A stretch of 64,000 nucleotides of DNA from Streptomyces mobaraensis (GCF_020099395.1 NZ_CP083590.1:3906001-3970000); one strand, 5' to 3'; counted from the first letter of the stretch, positions 39,069 to 47,893 are shown. The notes: generated from the letters alone by a model not told the origin. Numbers and translations are program-made.

Positions 39069-39114
39069 AGAGGGCCGGAGCCCCGCGCGGGAAAGTGCGG
39101 GGCTCCGGCCCTCT
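39069..39114 (-). terminator. Terminator of cspA
   Basis: An 18-bp perfect stem (39069-39086 with 39097-39114) closes a 10-base loop directly downstream of cspA on the minus strand and upstream of the kinase gene. Confidence 0.85.
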
Positions 39115-39132
39115 GTTCCGGGTGCGGCCGGT

Positions 39133-39336
39133 TCAGGCGGGGATGATGTTCTCCGCCTGCGGGCCCTTGTGGCCCTGGGTGATGTCGAAGGTGACCTTCT
39201 GGCCCTCCGTCAGTTCCCGGAAGCCGGTGGTCGAGATGTTGGAGTAGTGCGCGAAGACGTCGGCGCCGCCGCCGTCCTGCTGGATGAAGCCGAAGCCCTT
39301 CTCCGAGTTGAACCATTTCACGATGCCGGTAGCCAA
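39133..39336 (-). CDS. cspA: Cold-shock-domain RNA chaperone
   Basis: The 67-residue product is a single OB-fold cold-shock protein with both RNA-binding motifs ([13 protein letters not shown] as RNP1 and DVFAHYSNI as RNP2) and the ending [14 protein letters not shown]. Such proteins melt mRNA structure. The start is TTG at 39336: GAGGAG lies five bases before it and the length equals that of other Streptomyces cold-shock proteins, whereas no ATG or GTG is suitably placed. Its long leader holds a stable hairpin. Confidence 0.9.
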   Translation of the reverse strand: MATGIVKWFNSEKGFGFIQQDGGGADVFAHYSNISTTGFRELTEGQKVTFDITQGHKGPQAENIIPA

Positions 39337-39448
39337 GGTGACTCCTCGATAGGTGGGTGCGCGGGATTTCCGCACGGCGCGGAATTCCGGGGGGACGGGG
39401 GCTGGGAGGGGGTTCCGGAGGGCCGGGGGCCGGGGTCCGGAAAGAGAA

Positions 39449-39480
39449 GTGCGCCCGAGGTCACAGACCGTCGGGCGCAC
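39449..39480 (-). promoter_or_regulatory. Hairpin in the cspA leader region
   Basis: GTGCGCCCGA (39449-39458) pairs with TCGGGCGCAC (39471-39480), and an inner GGTC/GACC pair extends it. It begins about 110 bases before the TTG start, so cspA mRNA would carry a structured 5' leader, as in cold-shock mRNAs elsewhere. Confidence 0.5.
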
Positions 39481-39763
39481 ATGTCATATGGGTACCACCA
39501 CTGCAACTCGCGACGAACGTAGCATGCGAAACCGAGGCGAATCGGGATTTCCGGAGCGGTGATTCGCGGGGCCGCGGCGGGCTCGTACGGGGTGCGCGGG
39601 TCCGGCAGTGTGTCGCCGCGCGTGCCGGGTTCCGGACAGTGTGCCGGTGCCTCCGGGCGTGCCGGGACCGTACGCTGGGCCCGCGTCAGCGCAGGACAGC
39701 CCCATGGCCGGCATCGCATGGGAGCCCCGCCAGTGAACCGCCGAACCGCCGAGGTCGCCGCCC

Positions 39764-41119
39764 GTGAGCACGCAGCCCGATCCGTCCCGAGGTGCCGCCG
39801 TCAAGGCCACCGACCGCGCCCACGTCTTCCACTCCTGGTCCGCCCAGGCCCTCATCGACCCGCTCGCCGTCGCGGGCGCCGAGGGCTCGTACTTCTGGGA
39901 TCACGACGGCAACCGCTATCTCGACTTCTCCTCCCAGCTCGTCAACACCAACATCGGTCACCAGCACCCCAAGGTCGTCGAGGCCGTCCGGGAGCAGGCC
40001 GCGCGGCTGTGCACGATCGCGCCCGGCTTCGCCGTCGACGTCCGCGGGGAGGCGGCCCGGCTGATCGCCGAGCGGACGCCCGGCGACCTCGACAAGATCT
40101 TCTTCACCAACGGCGGCGCGGAGGCCGTCGAGAACGCCGTCCGCATGGCCCGGCTGCACACCGGGCGGACCAAGGTGTTCAGCGCCTACCGCTCGTACCA
40201 CGGCGCGACCGCCGCCGCGATCAACCTCACCGGCGACCCGCGCCGCTGGCCGTCCGACACCGCCTCCGCCGGGGTGGTGCACTTCTGGGCGCCCTTCCTC
40301 TACCGCTCCCCGTTCCACGCGGAGACCGAGGAGCAGGAGTGCGAGCGGGCCCTGCGGCACCTGGAGGACGTGCTGGTCTTCGAGGGGCCGCAGACCGTCG
40401 CGGCGATCGTCCTGGAGACCGTGCCCGGCACGGCGGGGATCATGGTGCCGCCGCCCGGCTATCTGCCCGGGGTGCGGAAGCTGTGCGACAAGTACGGCGT
40501 CGTCATGGTCCTGGACGAGGTGATGGCCGGCTTCGGCCGCACCGGCCGCTGGTTCGCCGCCGACCACTGGGACGTCGTCCCGGACCTGCTGACCTTCGCC
40601 AAGGGCGTCAATTCCGGTTACGTCCCGCTCGGCGGCGTCGCGATCTCCGCCGAGATCGCCGCGACCTTCGACCGGCGCCCCTACCCGGGCGGCCTCACCT
40701 ACTCCGGGCACCCGCTGGCCTGTGCCGCCGCCGTGGCGACGATCGGGGCGATGGCCGAGGAGGGCATCGTCGAGAACGCCGCCCGCATCGGCGAGGAGGT
40801 CCTCGGCCCCGGGCTGCGCGAGCTCGCCGAGCGGCACCCGTCGGTGGGCGAGGTGCGCGGCACCGGCGTCTTCTGGGCGCTGGAGCTGGTCCGCGACCGC
40901 GCCACCCGGGAGCCCCTGGTGCCGTACAACGCCTCCGGCGAGGACAACGCACCGATGGCCGCCTTCACCGCCGCCTGCCGCGCGGCGGGGCTGTGGCCGT
41001 TCGTCAACATGAACCGGACGCACGCCGTCCCGCCGTGCACCGTCACCGAGACGGAGGCCAAGGACGGCCTCGCCCTGCTGGACGAGGCGCTCACCGTGGC
41101 CGACGCGCACACCGGCTGA
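39764..41119 (+). CDS. Class III (omega) aminotransferase
   Basis: The 451-residue PLP enzyme is a subgroup-II omega-transaminase. Signatures: YFWDHDGNRYLDFSSQLVNTNIGHQHP, FTNGGAEAVENAVRMAR, SYHGAT, LDEVMAGFGRTGRWFA with the PLP aspartate, and the Schiff-base lysine in TFAKGVNSGYVPLGG. Relatives act on taurine, beta-alanine or omega-amino acids with pyruvate. The substrate is not determined. GTG 39764 has GAGG nine bases upstream and a TACGCT -10 box at 39671-39676. The downstream GntR gene is probably its regulator or follows by chance. Confidence 0.85.
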   Translation: MSTQPDPSRGAAVKATDRAHVFHSWSAQALIDPLAVAGAEGSYFWDHDGNRYLDFSSQLVNTNIGHQHPKVVEAVREQAARLCTIAPGFAVDVRGEAARLIAERTPGDLDKIFFTNGGAEAVENAVRMARLHTGRTKVFSAYRSYHGATAAAINLTGDPRRWPSDTASAGVVHFWAPFLYRSPFHAETEEQECERALRHLEDVLVFEGPQTVAAIVLETVPGTAGIMVPPPGYLPGVRKLCDKYGVVMVLDEVMAGFGRTGRWFAADHWDVVPDLLTFAKGVNSGYVPLGGVAISAEIAATFDRRPYPGGLTYSGHPLACAAAVATIGAMAEEGIVENAARIGEEVLGPGLRELAERHPSVGEVRGTGVFWALELVRDRATREPLVPYNASGEDNAPMAAFTAACRAAGLWPFVNMNRTHAVPPCTVTETEAKDGLALLDEALTVADAHTG

Positions 41120-41168
41120 CGGGCACCGGGACCCCTCCGGGCACGGACGGGCCGGTACGCTCCCCGGC

Positions 41169-41196
41169 GGCCCTCGCCTATCTTGTTGCGAGGGCC
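41169..41196. promoter_or_regulatory. 9-bp inverted repeat at the GntR promoter
   Basis: GGCCCTCGC (41169-41177) and GCGAGGGCC (41188-41196) flank a 10-base spacer containing TATCTT. It could be a terminator of the aminotransferase gene, or an operator placed on the GntR promoter. The lack of a T-run and a -10-like box in the middle favour the second reading slightly. Confidence 0.45.
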
Positions 41197-41239
41197 GTTC
41201 GCGCGCCGGCGCGCGGTCACGGAAGGGGAGACGGACACC

Positions 41240-41911
41240 ATGCCCGGCAGCGACGCTGTCAAGCGCACGACGCTGCGCTCACAGATCGCCGACGCCCTGC
41301 GCGAGGAGGTCATCGCGGGCCGGCTCCCGGCGGGACGGCAGTTCACCGTCAAGGAGATAGCCGAGAGCTACGGGGTCTCGGCCACCCCCGTCCGCGAGGC
41401 GCTGCTCGACCTGTGCTCCCAGGGCCTGCTCCACGTCGAGCTGCACAAGGGCTACCGGGTGCGGCAGTTCTCGTACGCGGACTTCCTCGCCATGGTCGAG
41501 GCGCGCACGATGATGCTGGAGGGGATGTTCCGGCACGCCACCGAGCAGGCCCTGGGCGCCGCGACCCCGGCCGTGCTGGCCTCTGTCCGGCGGCGTGCCG
41601 AGGAGGCGTCCCGGGCCGCGAACGCCGGGGACCTCGACATCCTCATCGGCTACGACCTCCGCTTCTGGCGGGAGTTCGCGGCCCTCGTCGGCAACCCCTA
41701 CATCTCCGACTTCCTGGACCGGGTGCGGGTGCAGTGCTGGGTCTTCATGGTGCCGCTGCTGCGCCGGGTCGGCGACCTGCGCGGACGGCTGTGGTGCGGG
41801 CACGTCGAGATGGTGGAGGCGCTGGCCCGGCAGGAGGGCCGGGCGGTGCAGCGGATCATCACGGGGTACAACACGCACGCGCTGACGCTGATCAGGTCGT
41901 TGACGGGGTGA
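41240..41911 (+). CDS. GntR-family regulator (FadR/FCD type)
   Basis: The 223-residue protein has a GntR winged helix at residues 8-75 (IADALREEVIAGRLPAGRQFTVKEIAESYGVSATPVREAL) and an all-helical FCD effector domain (MVEARTMMLEG, DLDILIGYDLRFWREFAAL, with the metal-binding Asp/His pattern partly visible and a late H in GHVEMVEAL). FCD regulators respond to small carboxylic acids. AAGGGGAG nine bases before ATG 41240 fixes the start. It follows the omega-transaminase and may control it. Confidence 0.87.
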   Translation: MPGSDAVKRTTLRSQIADALREEVIAGRLPAGRQFTVKEIAESYGVSATPVREALLDLCSQGLLHVELHKGYRVRQFSYADFLAMVEARTMMLEGMFRHATEQALGAATPAVLASVRRRAEEASRAANAGDLDILIGYDLRFWREFAALVGNPYISDFLDRVRVQCWVFMVPLLRRVGDLRGRLWCGHVEMVEALARQEGRAVQRIITGYNTHALTLIRSLTG

Positions 41912-41933
41912 GGGGCGTGGGCGGGATGCGGGG

Positions 41934-41981
41934 CGCGGGCGTCGTGAGGGACGCGGGCGTCGTGAGGAGCGCGGGCGGGGC
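41934..41981. repeat. 18-base tandem repeat
   Basis: CGCGGGCGTCGTGAGGGA and a copy differing at two positions lie in tandem at 41934-41969, followed by a partial third unit. It occupies the gap between the GntR and glycosyltransferase genes. No coding function is apparent. Confidence 0.7.
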
Positions 41982-42122
41982 AGGGGACGCGAGCCGACGT
42001 AGGGGCGAATTTCGGACACTCCCGGGCGAAGCGCCCGGCGTGACGAGTATTTTCGGTCACTTTTCCGGGCCGATCGCATCTGGGTGTGCAACCCAACGAT
42101 CACCCGGACACGTCTGGAAAGC

Positions 42123-44603
42123 ATGACGTCCCAGAACCCTCCGCCGCCGCCCGCCGACGGACCTCCCGCCGCCGGCTCCGTCGGCCTGTCCGTGGTCGTC
42201 CCGGCCTACAACGAGGAGGACCGCCTCGCCCCCAGCCTCAAGGCGATCCGCGCCCACCTCGACGCGGAGGGACCGGACACCTGGGAACTGATCGTCGTCG
42301 ACGACGGGTCGACGGACGGCACGGCCGACGTGGTCCGGGCCGCCGCCGCCGAGGACCCGCGCGTCCGGCTGCTCGGCTCGCCCGCCAACCGCGGGAAGGG
42401 GCACGCCGTCCGCACCGGCGTGCTGGCCTCGCGCGGCCGGCGCGTCCTGGTCACCGACGCCGACCTGGCCGCGCCCATCGCGGAGCTGCCGCTCCTGACC
42501 GCCCGGCTGGACGAGGGCGCCGCCGCCGCCGTCGGCTCCCGGGCGCTGCCGGGCTCGCGCATAGGCATCCGCCAGCACGCCCTGCGCGAGGCCATGGGCC
42601 GGGCGGGCGCCGGCGTCATCCGCGCCCTGGCCGCGCCCGGGGTGCGGGACACCCAGTGCGGGTTCAAGCTCTTCGAGGGCGAGCGGGCGCGGATCGCGTT
42701 CGCCGCGTCCCGGCTGAACGGCTGGGCGTTCGACGTCGAGATCCTGCGCTTCTTCCGCCAGCGCGGCTGGGCGGTCGCCGAGGTGCCCGTCCGCTGGGAC
42801 CACCGGCCCGGCTCCAAGGTGCGCCCGCCGGCGTACGCCGCCGTCCTCGGCGACCTGGTCCGGCTGCGGATCCGGGCGGTGCACCCGGCCGGGCCCGCCA
42901 TCGCCGGCCTCTACCTGCTGCTCGCCCTCTTCCTGTACGGCGGGCTGTGGGCCGCGCCGAACGCCGCGTACCTCGTGGACTCCGCCTCCGACCAGCAGCA
43001 GTGGGAGTGGTTCTTCGCGGTCACCGCGGACAACGTCGCCCACCTGCGCGATCCGCTCTTCACCGACCTCCAGAACCATCCCTACGGCGTCAACCTCATG
43101 GCCAACACGGCCATGCTCGGTGTCTCCGTGCCCCTCGCGCCCCTGACGCTGGCCCTGGGCCCGCACGTCACCTGGGCGGTGGTGCTCACCGGCGGGGTGG
43201 CCGCCACGGCCTGGGCCTGGTACCGGCTGCTGGCGAAACGCTTCGTCCGCGCCCGGTGGGCGGCGGCGCTGGGCGGCGGGTTCTGCGCCTTCGCGCCGCC
43301 GATGGTCTCGCACGGCACCGCGCACCCCAACTTCGCCGTCCTGTTCGTCATCCCGCTGATCATCGAGCGGGCGCTGCGGCTCTGCGCGGGCCGGCGGATC
43401 CGGCGCGACGGGGTGATCCTCGGGCTGCTCCTCGTCTACCAGGTCTTCCTCGGCGAGGAGGTGCTGCTGCTGGCCGTGACCGGGCTGCTGCTGTTCGCCT
43501 TCGGGTACGCCGTCGCCGCGCCCTCGGCGGCGCGGGCGGCCGCCGGGCCGCTGCTGCGCGGGCTGGGCATCGCGGCCGCGGTGGCGGTGCCGCTGCTGGC
43601 CGTGCCGCTGTACCGGCAGTTCTTCGGGGCGCAGAGCTACCACAGCGTGCTCCACGGGTCCGTCGGCAACAACCCGATGGCGCTGCTGGAGTTCGCGACC
43701 CGGTCGCTGGCCGGAGACGAGCACAAGGCGGCGGCCCTGTCCCTCAACCGGACCGAGGAGAACGCGTTCTTCGGCTGGCCGCTGGTGCTGCTCGCGACCG
43801 TCCTCGTCGTCCGGATGCGGCGGCTGCCGCTGGTGCGCGCCCTGGGGTTCACCGCCCTGGCCGCCGCCGTGCTGTCGCTCGGCCGGGACATCCCGCTGCC
43901 GGGCACGGTCCACACGCTGCCCGGACCCTGGCGGGTGGTGGGCGAGCTGCCGCTGTTCGAGTCCGTCATCGAGTCCCGTACCGCCATGGTCTGCGTCCCG
44001 GCCCTCGGCATCCTCCTCGCCCTGGCCTGTGACCGGGCGGCGGCCCGCCGGCCGCGCGGCGAGCGGGAGCGGAGCCGCCGGATGCTGGCCTGGGCGGCGC
44101 TGGCCGCGGCGCTGGTGCCGCTGCTGCCGACGCCGTACCGGACCGTCGAGCGCGCGCCGGTCCCGGCGTTCGTCGCGGACGGGCACTGGCGGGACTACGT
44201 CCGGACCGGCCGGACGCTGGTGCCCGTACCGGTGCCCGACCCGGGGCAGGTCGCGGCGCTGGACTGGCAGGTGCGGGCGGACTTCGGCTTCGCGCTGCCC
44301 GGCGGCTACTTCAACGGGCCCTACGGGCCGGACCGGCGCGGCATCTACGGCCCGGTGCCCACGGTCACGTCCGAGCTGCTGAAGAAGGTCCGTGAGACCG
44401 GCCGGACGGCGGACGTCGACGAGCGGACGCGGCGCGCCTTCGGCCGGGACCTGGCCACCTGGCGGGCCGACGCGATCGTCCTGCCGCCGCAGGAGCAGGG
44501 GGCTCCGCTGCGGGAGACCCTGCACCGGCTGACCGGGCGGGCGCCGGAGCGGGTGGGCGGCGTCTGGGTGTGGGACGTGCGGGACGGGGTGCCGGGGGTG
44601 TGA
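42123..44603 (+). CDS. GT2 glycosyltransferase fused to a large membrane domain
   Basis: This 826-residue protein joins two parts. Residues 20-255 form a GT-A transferase of the dolichyl-phosphate glucose/mannose type: VVPAYNEED near 26, VDDGSTDGT near 58, TDADL near 110 and DTQCGFKLF near 175. From about residue 260 follow around ten membrane helices and a final soluble domain of about 140 residues, resembling polytopic GT-C-like proteins. Fusion would let one chain make a polyprenyl-phosphate sugar and hand it to an acceptor outside; that is inference. The ATG at 42123 has only a weak GGAAAG site. It is a single-gene unit. Confidence 0.8.
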   Translation: MTSQNPPPPPADGPPAAGSVGLSVVVPAYNEEDRLAPSLKAIRAHLDAEGPDTWELIVVDDGSTDGTADVVRAAAAEDPRVRLLGSPANRGKGHAVRTGVLASRGRRVLVTDADLAAPIAELPLLTARLDEGAAAAVGSRALPGSRIGIRQHALREAMGRAGAGVIRALAAPGVRDTQCGFKLFEGERARIAFAASRLNGWAFDVEILRFFRQRGWAVAEVPVRWDHRPGSKVRPPAYAAVLGDLVRLRIRAVHPAGPAIAGLYLLLALFLYGGLWAAPNAAYLVDSASDQQQWEWFFAVTADNVAHLRDPLFTDLQNHPYGVNLMANTAMLGVSVPLAPLTLALGPHVTWAVVLTGGVAATAWAWYRLLAKRFVRARWAAALGGGFCAFAPPMVSHGTAHPNFAVLFVIPLIIERALRLCAGRRIRRDGVILGLLLVYQVFLGEEVLLLAVTGLLLFAFGYAVAAPSAARAAAGPLLRGLGIAAAVAVPLLAVPLYRQFFGAQSYHSVLHGSVGNNPMALLEFATRSLAGDEHKAAALSLNRTEENAFFGWPLVLLATVLVVRMRRLPLVRALGFTALAAAVLSLGRDIPLPGTVHTLPGPWRVVGELPLFESVIESRTAMVCVPALGILLALACDRAAARRPRGERERSRRMLAWAALAAALVPLLPTPYRTVERAPVPAFVADGHWRDYVRTGRTLVPVPVPDPGQVAALDWQVRADFGFALPGGYFNGPYGPDRRGIYGPVPTVTSELLKKVRETGRTADVDERTRRAFGRDLATWRADAIVLPPQEQGAPLRETLHRLTGRAPERVGGVWVWDVRDGVPGV

Positions 44604-44679
44604 ACCCGGTTGTCCCCGAGGGGATCGGGGCGTGCCCGAAACCGGACGGAATCCGCTCCTCCATGTCCGTCGCCCCTGT

Positions 44680-44707
44680 GTGACAACCAGCTGAGCGGCA
44701 CTACCCT
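44680..44707 (+). promoter_or_regulatory. Promoter of the gene at 44750
   Basis: GTGACA (44680-44685) and TACCCT (44702-44707) are spaced by 16 bases and predict a leader of about 36 bases. Confidence 0.55.
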
Positions 44708-44749
44708 GGCCCGACCATCGCACTGAAGGCGAACAGAGAGTGAGCTCAC

Positions 44750-45400
44750 GTGGCATGTGACCTCTGGCTTGTCCCCCTCGTCGACGTGCTGTGCCACAGC
44801 CCCGACAACCCCTTCGCCGAAGAGATCGCCGTCTACGACCGGGCCCTCGGCGCGGCCGGACTGCCCCCCGTCCCCGTCTTCGGCTATATGCCGGGCCTGT
44901 CCGGGGACGTGGCCCCGGTCGCGGGCTTCGACTACGACGCGCTCCACTTCCTGCGCCGCGCCCATCTGCTGAACCTGTGCGGGCTGACCGTCACGCCGGT
45001 CGACGAACTCGGCGGGGACTACGAGCAGTTGCTGGAGATGTTCGAGACCACGGCCCAGCAGTCGCACCTGGTGTGGCACTACGACCACGCGGGCGCCTAC
45101 GTGCCCGTCGATTTCGCGCATCCGCTGACGAGCGACGAACTGCTGGAGGGCGGCGGACCGTTGGGATCCAGCCATGGTCTGCTGCGGGAACTCCTCAGCG
45201 TGGCACCGGTGCTCGGCATCGACCCCGGCAACCCGCCGGCCGCGCCCGCCGCCCCCCGGCAGCCCACGACCCTGGACGAACGGGCCGCGCCGGGGCCGGC
45301 GGACGACAGCCCGTTCGCCCGGGAACGGCACGTCTGGCTGGGGCTGCACGCGGCGGTCACGCGCAGCCTGGGGCAGGGCTCGATGATCGTGTTCAGCTGA
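44750..45400 (+). CDS. Conserved hypothetical protein, no known domain
   Basis: The 216-residue product is not recognised. It is cytosolic, acidic and begins with CDLWLVPLVDVLCHSPDNPF. Aromatic and acidic residues cluster at MFETTAQQSHLVWHYDHAGAYVPVDF, then a Pro/Ala-rich spacer of about 25 residues precedes a short final domain (FARERHVWLGLHAAVTRSLGQGSMIVFS). GTG 44750 is supported by the promoter and codon bias rather than by a strong ribosome-binding site. It is convergent with the SLATT gene, and a terminator separates them. Confidence 0.7.
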   Translation: MACDLWLVPLVDVLCHSPDNPFAEEIAVYDRALGAAGLPPVPVFGYMPGLSGDVAPVAGFDYDALHFLRRAHLLNLCGLTVTPVDELGGDYEQLLEMFETTAQQSHLVWHYDHAGAYVPVDFAHPLTSDELLEGGGPLGSSHGLLRELLSVAPVLGIDPGNPPAAPAAPRQPTTLDERAAPGPADDSPFARERHVWLGLHAAVTRSLGQGSMIVFS

Positions 45401-45423
45401 CCCGCCGGGCCCTGGCGGAAACG

Positions 45424-45455
45424 GTCCGGCCCGGTACTGACGTACCGGGCCGGAC
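45424..45455. terminator. Bidirectional terminator
   Basis: GTCCGGCCCGGTAC (45424-45437) pairs perfectly with 45442-45455 around TGAC, between convergent genes. Confidence 0.85.
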
Positions 45456-45468
45456 GTGTGCCGTCTTC

Positions 45469-46200
45469 TCAGCGCGGTGACTCCGGCGGGCGCTGCCGGG
45501 GCATGTTCGGCCGGGAGCCGGGCGGCAGCGGGAACCGGCCGACGGGCCCGCCGTTCTCCCCGCGCGGCCCCCAGGCGACCAGCGACTGCGTCAGCAGGGG
45601 CGCCGGGCCGGCCCGGAACTCCACCATCCAGTCGGCGGTTTCGGCGCGGACGAGCTCCGAGACGTCCTCGGAGAAGCGGCGCAGCACGGTCAGGCAGCGC
45701 TCGGCCGCCTCGCTCGCCGTCCCCTCGGTCGGGCCCAGCACCTCGCGCACGCACTCCGACGCCCAGTCGAACTGCAGTGCCTCCAGCCGCCGTTGCACCG
45801 CCTGCGCCGTGGACACCGCGCGCATCCAGCCCGTCGTCAGCCCGAAGTAGCGATCGCAGGCGACACACGCGACGGCGCCCAGCAGGGCGAGGAACGCCCA
45901 GGTGGAACCGGTGCGGATGGCCTTTGTCAGCTCCAGCAGCGGCAGCGCGGCGCCGACCACGGCGAAGACCGCGGCGGCCACCCGCAGGGCGCGGGCCCAA
46001 CGGCGTTTCCAGGCGCGGTCGGCGAGATACCAGTCGGCCAGGAGCAGCGCGCCGCTCTCCACCCACCGGTACAGCTCGTCGAGTCGCTGAGCGGGCTCCC
46101 CCCAGTCGCCGAGCGGGAAGGTCCGGCCGCGCAGATCTCCCCGGTGCCTCCCGTCCTGCTCCTTGGGGAGCCCCTCGGGCTGCATCTCAGGCTGGCTCAC
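45469..46200 (-). CDS. SLATT-domain membrane protein
   Basis: This 243-residue protein has a cytosolic N-terminus of about 65 residues, two adjacent membrane helices (about 72-92 and 96-115, separated by TKAIRTGS) and a long helical C-terminal region ending in a Pro/Arg tail. The pattern ESGALLLADWYLADRAWKRRWARALR before the helices matches SLATT proteins, 2TM effectors often paired with nucleotide-signalling conflict systems. Here no SMODS, cGAS-like or SLOG gene is adjacent, so the protein stands alone beside purD. GTG 46200 has GAGGGAG upstream. Confidence 0.65.
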   Translation of the reverse strand: MSQPEMQPEGLPKEQDGRHRGDLRGRTFPLGDWGEPAQRLDELYRWVESGALLLADWYLADRAWKRRWARALRVAAAVFAVVGAALPLLELTKAIRTGSTWAFLALLGAVACVACDRYFGLTTGWMRAVSTAQAVQRRLEALQFDWASECVREVLGPTEGTASEAAERCLTVLRRFSEDVSELVRAETADWMVEFRAGPAPLLTQSLVAWGPRGENGGPVGRFPLPPGSRPNMPRQRPPESPR

Positions 46201-46320
46201 CCCTGCACTCCCTCTACACCGCTGCTGCTCCGTACCCCTGTCACCGCCTCTTTCCTACCGCCGAACGGTTGGCCTTGTGCACCGGATCGCTCCTTTGCCG
46301 CCCGTAAGTGCCAGGGAATC

Positions 46321-46349
46321 GGGTATAGGGGGCGATATCCCCCTCACCC
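46321..46349. promoter_or_regulatory. Nested hairpin in the SLATT-purD gap
   Basis: GGGGG-CGATAT-CCCCC is enclosed by GGGT/ACCC arms within 46321-46349. The 280-base gap has no gene. It could be an operator or structured leader for either gene; I see no known riboswitch. Confidence 0.3.
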
Positions 46350-46467
46350 GAAAGAGTGGGTGGCCTGTGTGGACGTGACGGGGCGGGTGCGGCGAAACGT
46401 TCTGACGAGGCCTGACGGGAGAGGTGGGGGAGCCGGGACGCACGGCGTTGATCGTTCCGGAAGGCAA

Positions 46468-46473
46468 TAGGGT
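46468..46473 (+). promoter_or_regulatory. -10 box of purD (leaderless)
   Basis: TAGGGT predicts a transcript starting at 46480, one base before GTG 46481. Confidence 0.55.
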
Positions 46474-46480
46474 GACACCC

Positions 46481-47722
46481 GTGAAGGTCCTCGTCATCGG
46501 CGGCGGCGCCCGCGAACACGCCCTGTGCCGCTCCCTGTCCCTCGACCCCGACGTCACCGCCCTGCACTGCGCTCCCGGCAACGCCGGCATCGCCGAGACC
46601 GCCCAGGTGCACCCGGTCGACGCCCTCGACGGCTCGGCGGTGGCGGAACTGGCCGCCTCCCTCGAAGCCGACCTCGTCATCGTCGGCCCGGAGGCCCCGC
46701 TGGTCGCCGGGGTCGCCGACGCCGTCCGCGCGCGCGGCATCCCCGCCTTCGGGCCGTCCGCCGAGGCGGCCCGGCTGGAGGGCTCCAAGGCGTTCGCCAA
46801 GTCCGTCATGGCCTCGGCGAACGTGCCCACCGCCCGCAGCTACGTCTGCACCACCCCCGCCGAGATCGACACCGCGCTCGACGCGTTCGGTGCCCCCTAC
46901 GTCGTCAAGGACGACGGCCTCGCGGCCGGCAAGGGCGTCGTCGTCACCCCCGACGTCGACGTGGCCCGCGCCCACGCGCTCGCCTGCGACCAGGTGGTGA
47001 TCGAGGAGTTCCTGGACGGCCCGGAGGTGTCCCTGTTCGCCGTCACCGACGGCGAGACGGTCGTCCCCCTCCAGCCCGCCCAGGACTTCAAGCGCGCCCT
47101 CGACGGCGACCAGGGACCGAACACCGGCGGCATGGGCGCCTACTCCCCGCTCCCCTGGGCCGACCCCGGCCTGGTGGACGAGGTCCTGCGAACCGTCCTC
47201 CAGCCGACCGTCGACGAACTGCGGCGGCGCGGCACGCCGTTCTCCGGCCTGCTCTACGCGGGGCTGGCGATCACCTCGCGCGGGGTGCGGGTGATCGAGT
47301 TCAACGCGCGCTTCGGCGATCCGGAGACGCAGGTGGTGCTCGCGCGGTTGAAGACGCCGCTGGCGGGGCTGCTGCATGCGGCCGCGACCGGGACGCTCGG
47401 CTCGTTCCCGGCGCTGCGGTGGGCGGACGACGCGGCGGTCACGGTCGTCGTCGCGTCGCACAACTACCCCGGTACGCCGCGTACCGGTGACGTCATCGAG
47501 GGGCTGGAGGAGGCGGCGGCTGTCTCCGACGCGTACGTCCTGCACGCGGGGACGTCGCGCGACGCTTCGGGCGCCGTGGTCAGCGCCGGGGGGCGGGTGC
47601 TGTCCGTGACGGCCACGGGGGCCGACATTCCCGCGGCGCGGGAGCGGGTCTACGAAGCGGTGGCGCGGGTGCGGATGCGCGGGGCGCAGTACCGGACGGA
47701 CATCGCGGCGGGTAAGGAGTAG
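46481..47722 (+). CDS. purD: Phosphoribosylamine-glycine ligase
   Basis: The 413-residue ATP-grasp enzyme (GAR synthetase) couples glycine to phosphoribosylamine, step 2 of purine synthesis. It opens with [13 protein letters not shown], followed by [17 protein letters not shown], the ATP-grasp loop [13 protein letters not shown] and [15 protein letters not shown] [12 protein letters not shown]. The final GD-containing domain is intact, so length is normal. GTG 46481 is chosen since the -10 box fits a leaderless mRNA and the protein begins at the canonical KVLVIGGG. A repeat element follows. Confidence 0.97.
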   Translation: MKVLVIGGGAREHALCRSLSLDPDVTALHCAPGNAGIAETAQVHPVDALDGSAVAELAASLEADLVIVGPEAPLVAGVADAVRARGIPAFGPSAEAARLEGSKAFAKSVMASANVPTARSYVCTTPAEIDTALDAFGAPYVVKDDGLAAGKGVVVTPDVDVARAHALACDQVVIEEFLDGPEVSLFAVTDGETVVPLQPAQDFKRALDGDQGPNTGGMGAYSPLPWADPGLVDEVLRTVLQPTVDELRRRGTPFSGLLYAGLAITSRGVRVIEFNARFGDPETQVVLARLKTPLAGLLHAAATGTLGSFPALRWADDAAVTVVVASHNYPGTPRTGDVIEGLEEAAAVSDAYVLHAGTSRDASGAVVSAGGRVLSVTATGADIPAARERVYEAVARVRMRGAQYRTDIAAGKE

Positions 47723-47823
47723 TCCCGGCCCCGCCCTTTCTCCCCCAGCTACCGCTGGGAGGTGCCCCCAGTTTCTTGCGGGGGCTCCGCCCCCGCACCC
47801 CCGCAACCGCGCTTCGCGCGGTT

Positions 47824-47893
47824 GTCCTCAAACGCCGGACGGGCTGAGTGGTGCGCCAGGGCGCGCTATTCAGCCCGTCCGGCGTTTGAGGAC
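47824..47893. repeat. Dispersed palindromic element, copy C
   Basis: A perfect 24-bp stem (47824-47847 with 47870-47893) has the same arms as copy B but a 22-base loop. The flanks from 47755 to 48010 carry more hairpins (GCGGGGGC/GCCCCCGC, CCGCGC/GCGCGG, CTGGGGC/GCCCCAG) like those around copies B and D. It ends purD transcription. Confidence 0.85.
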
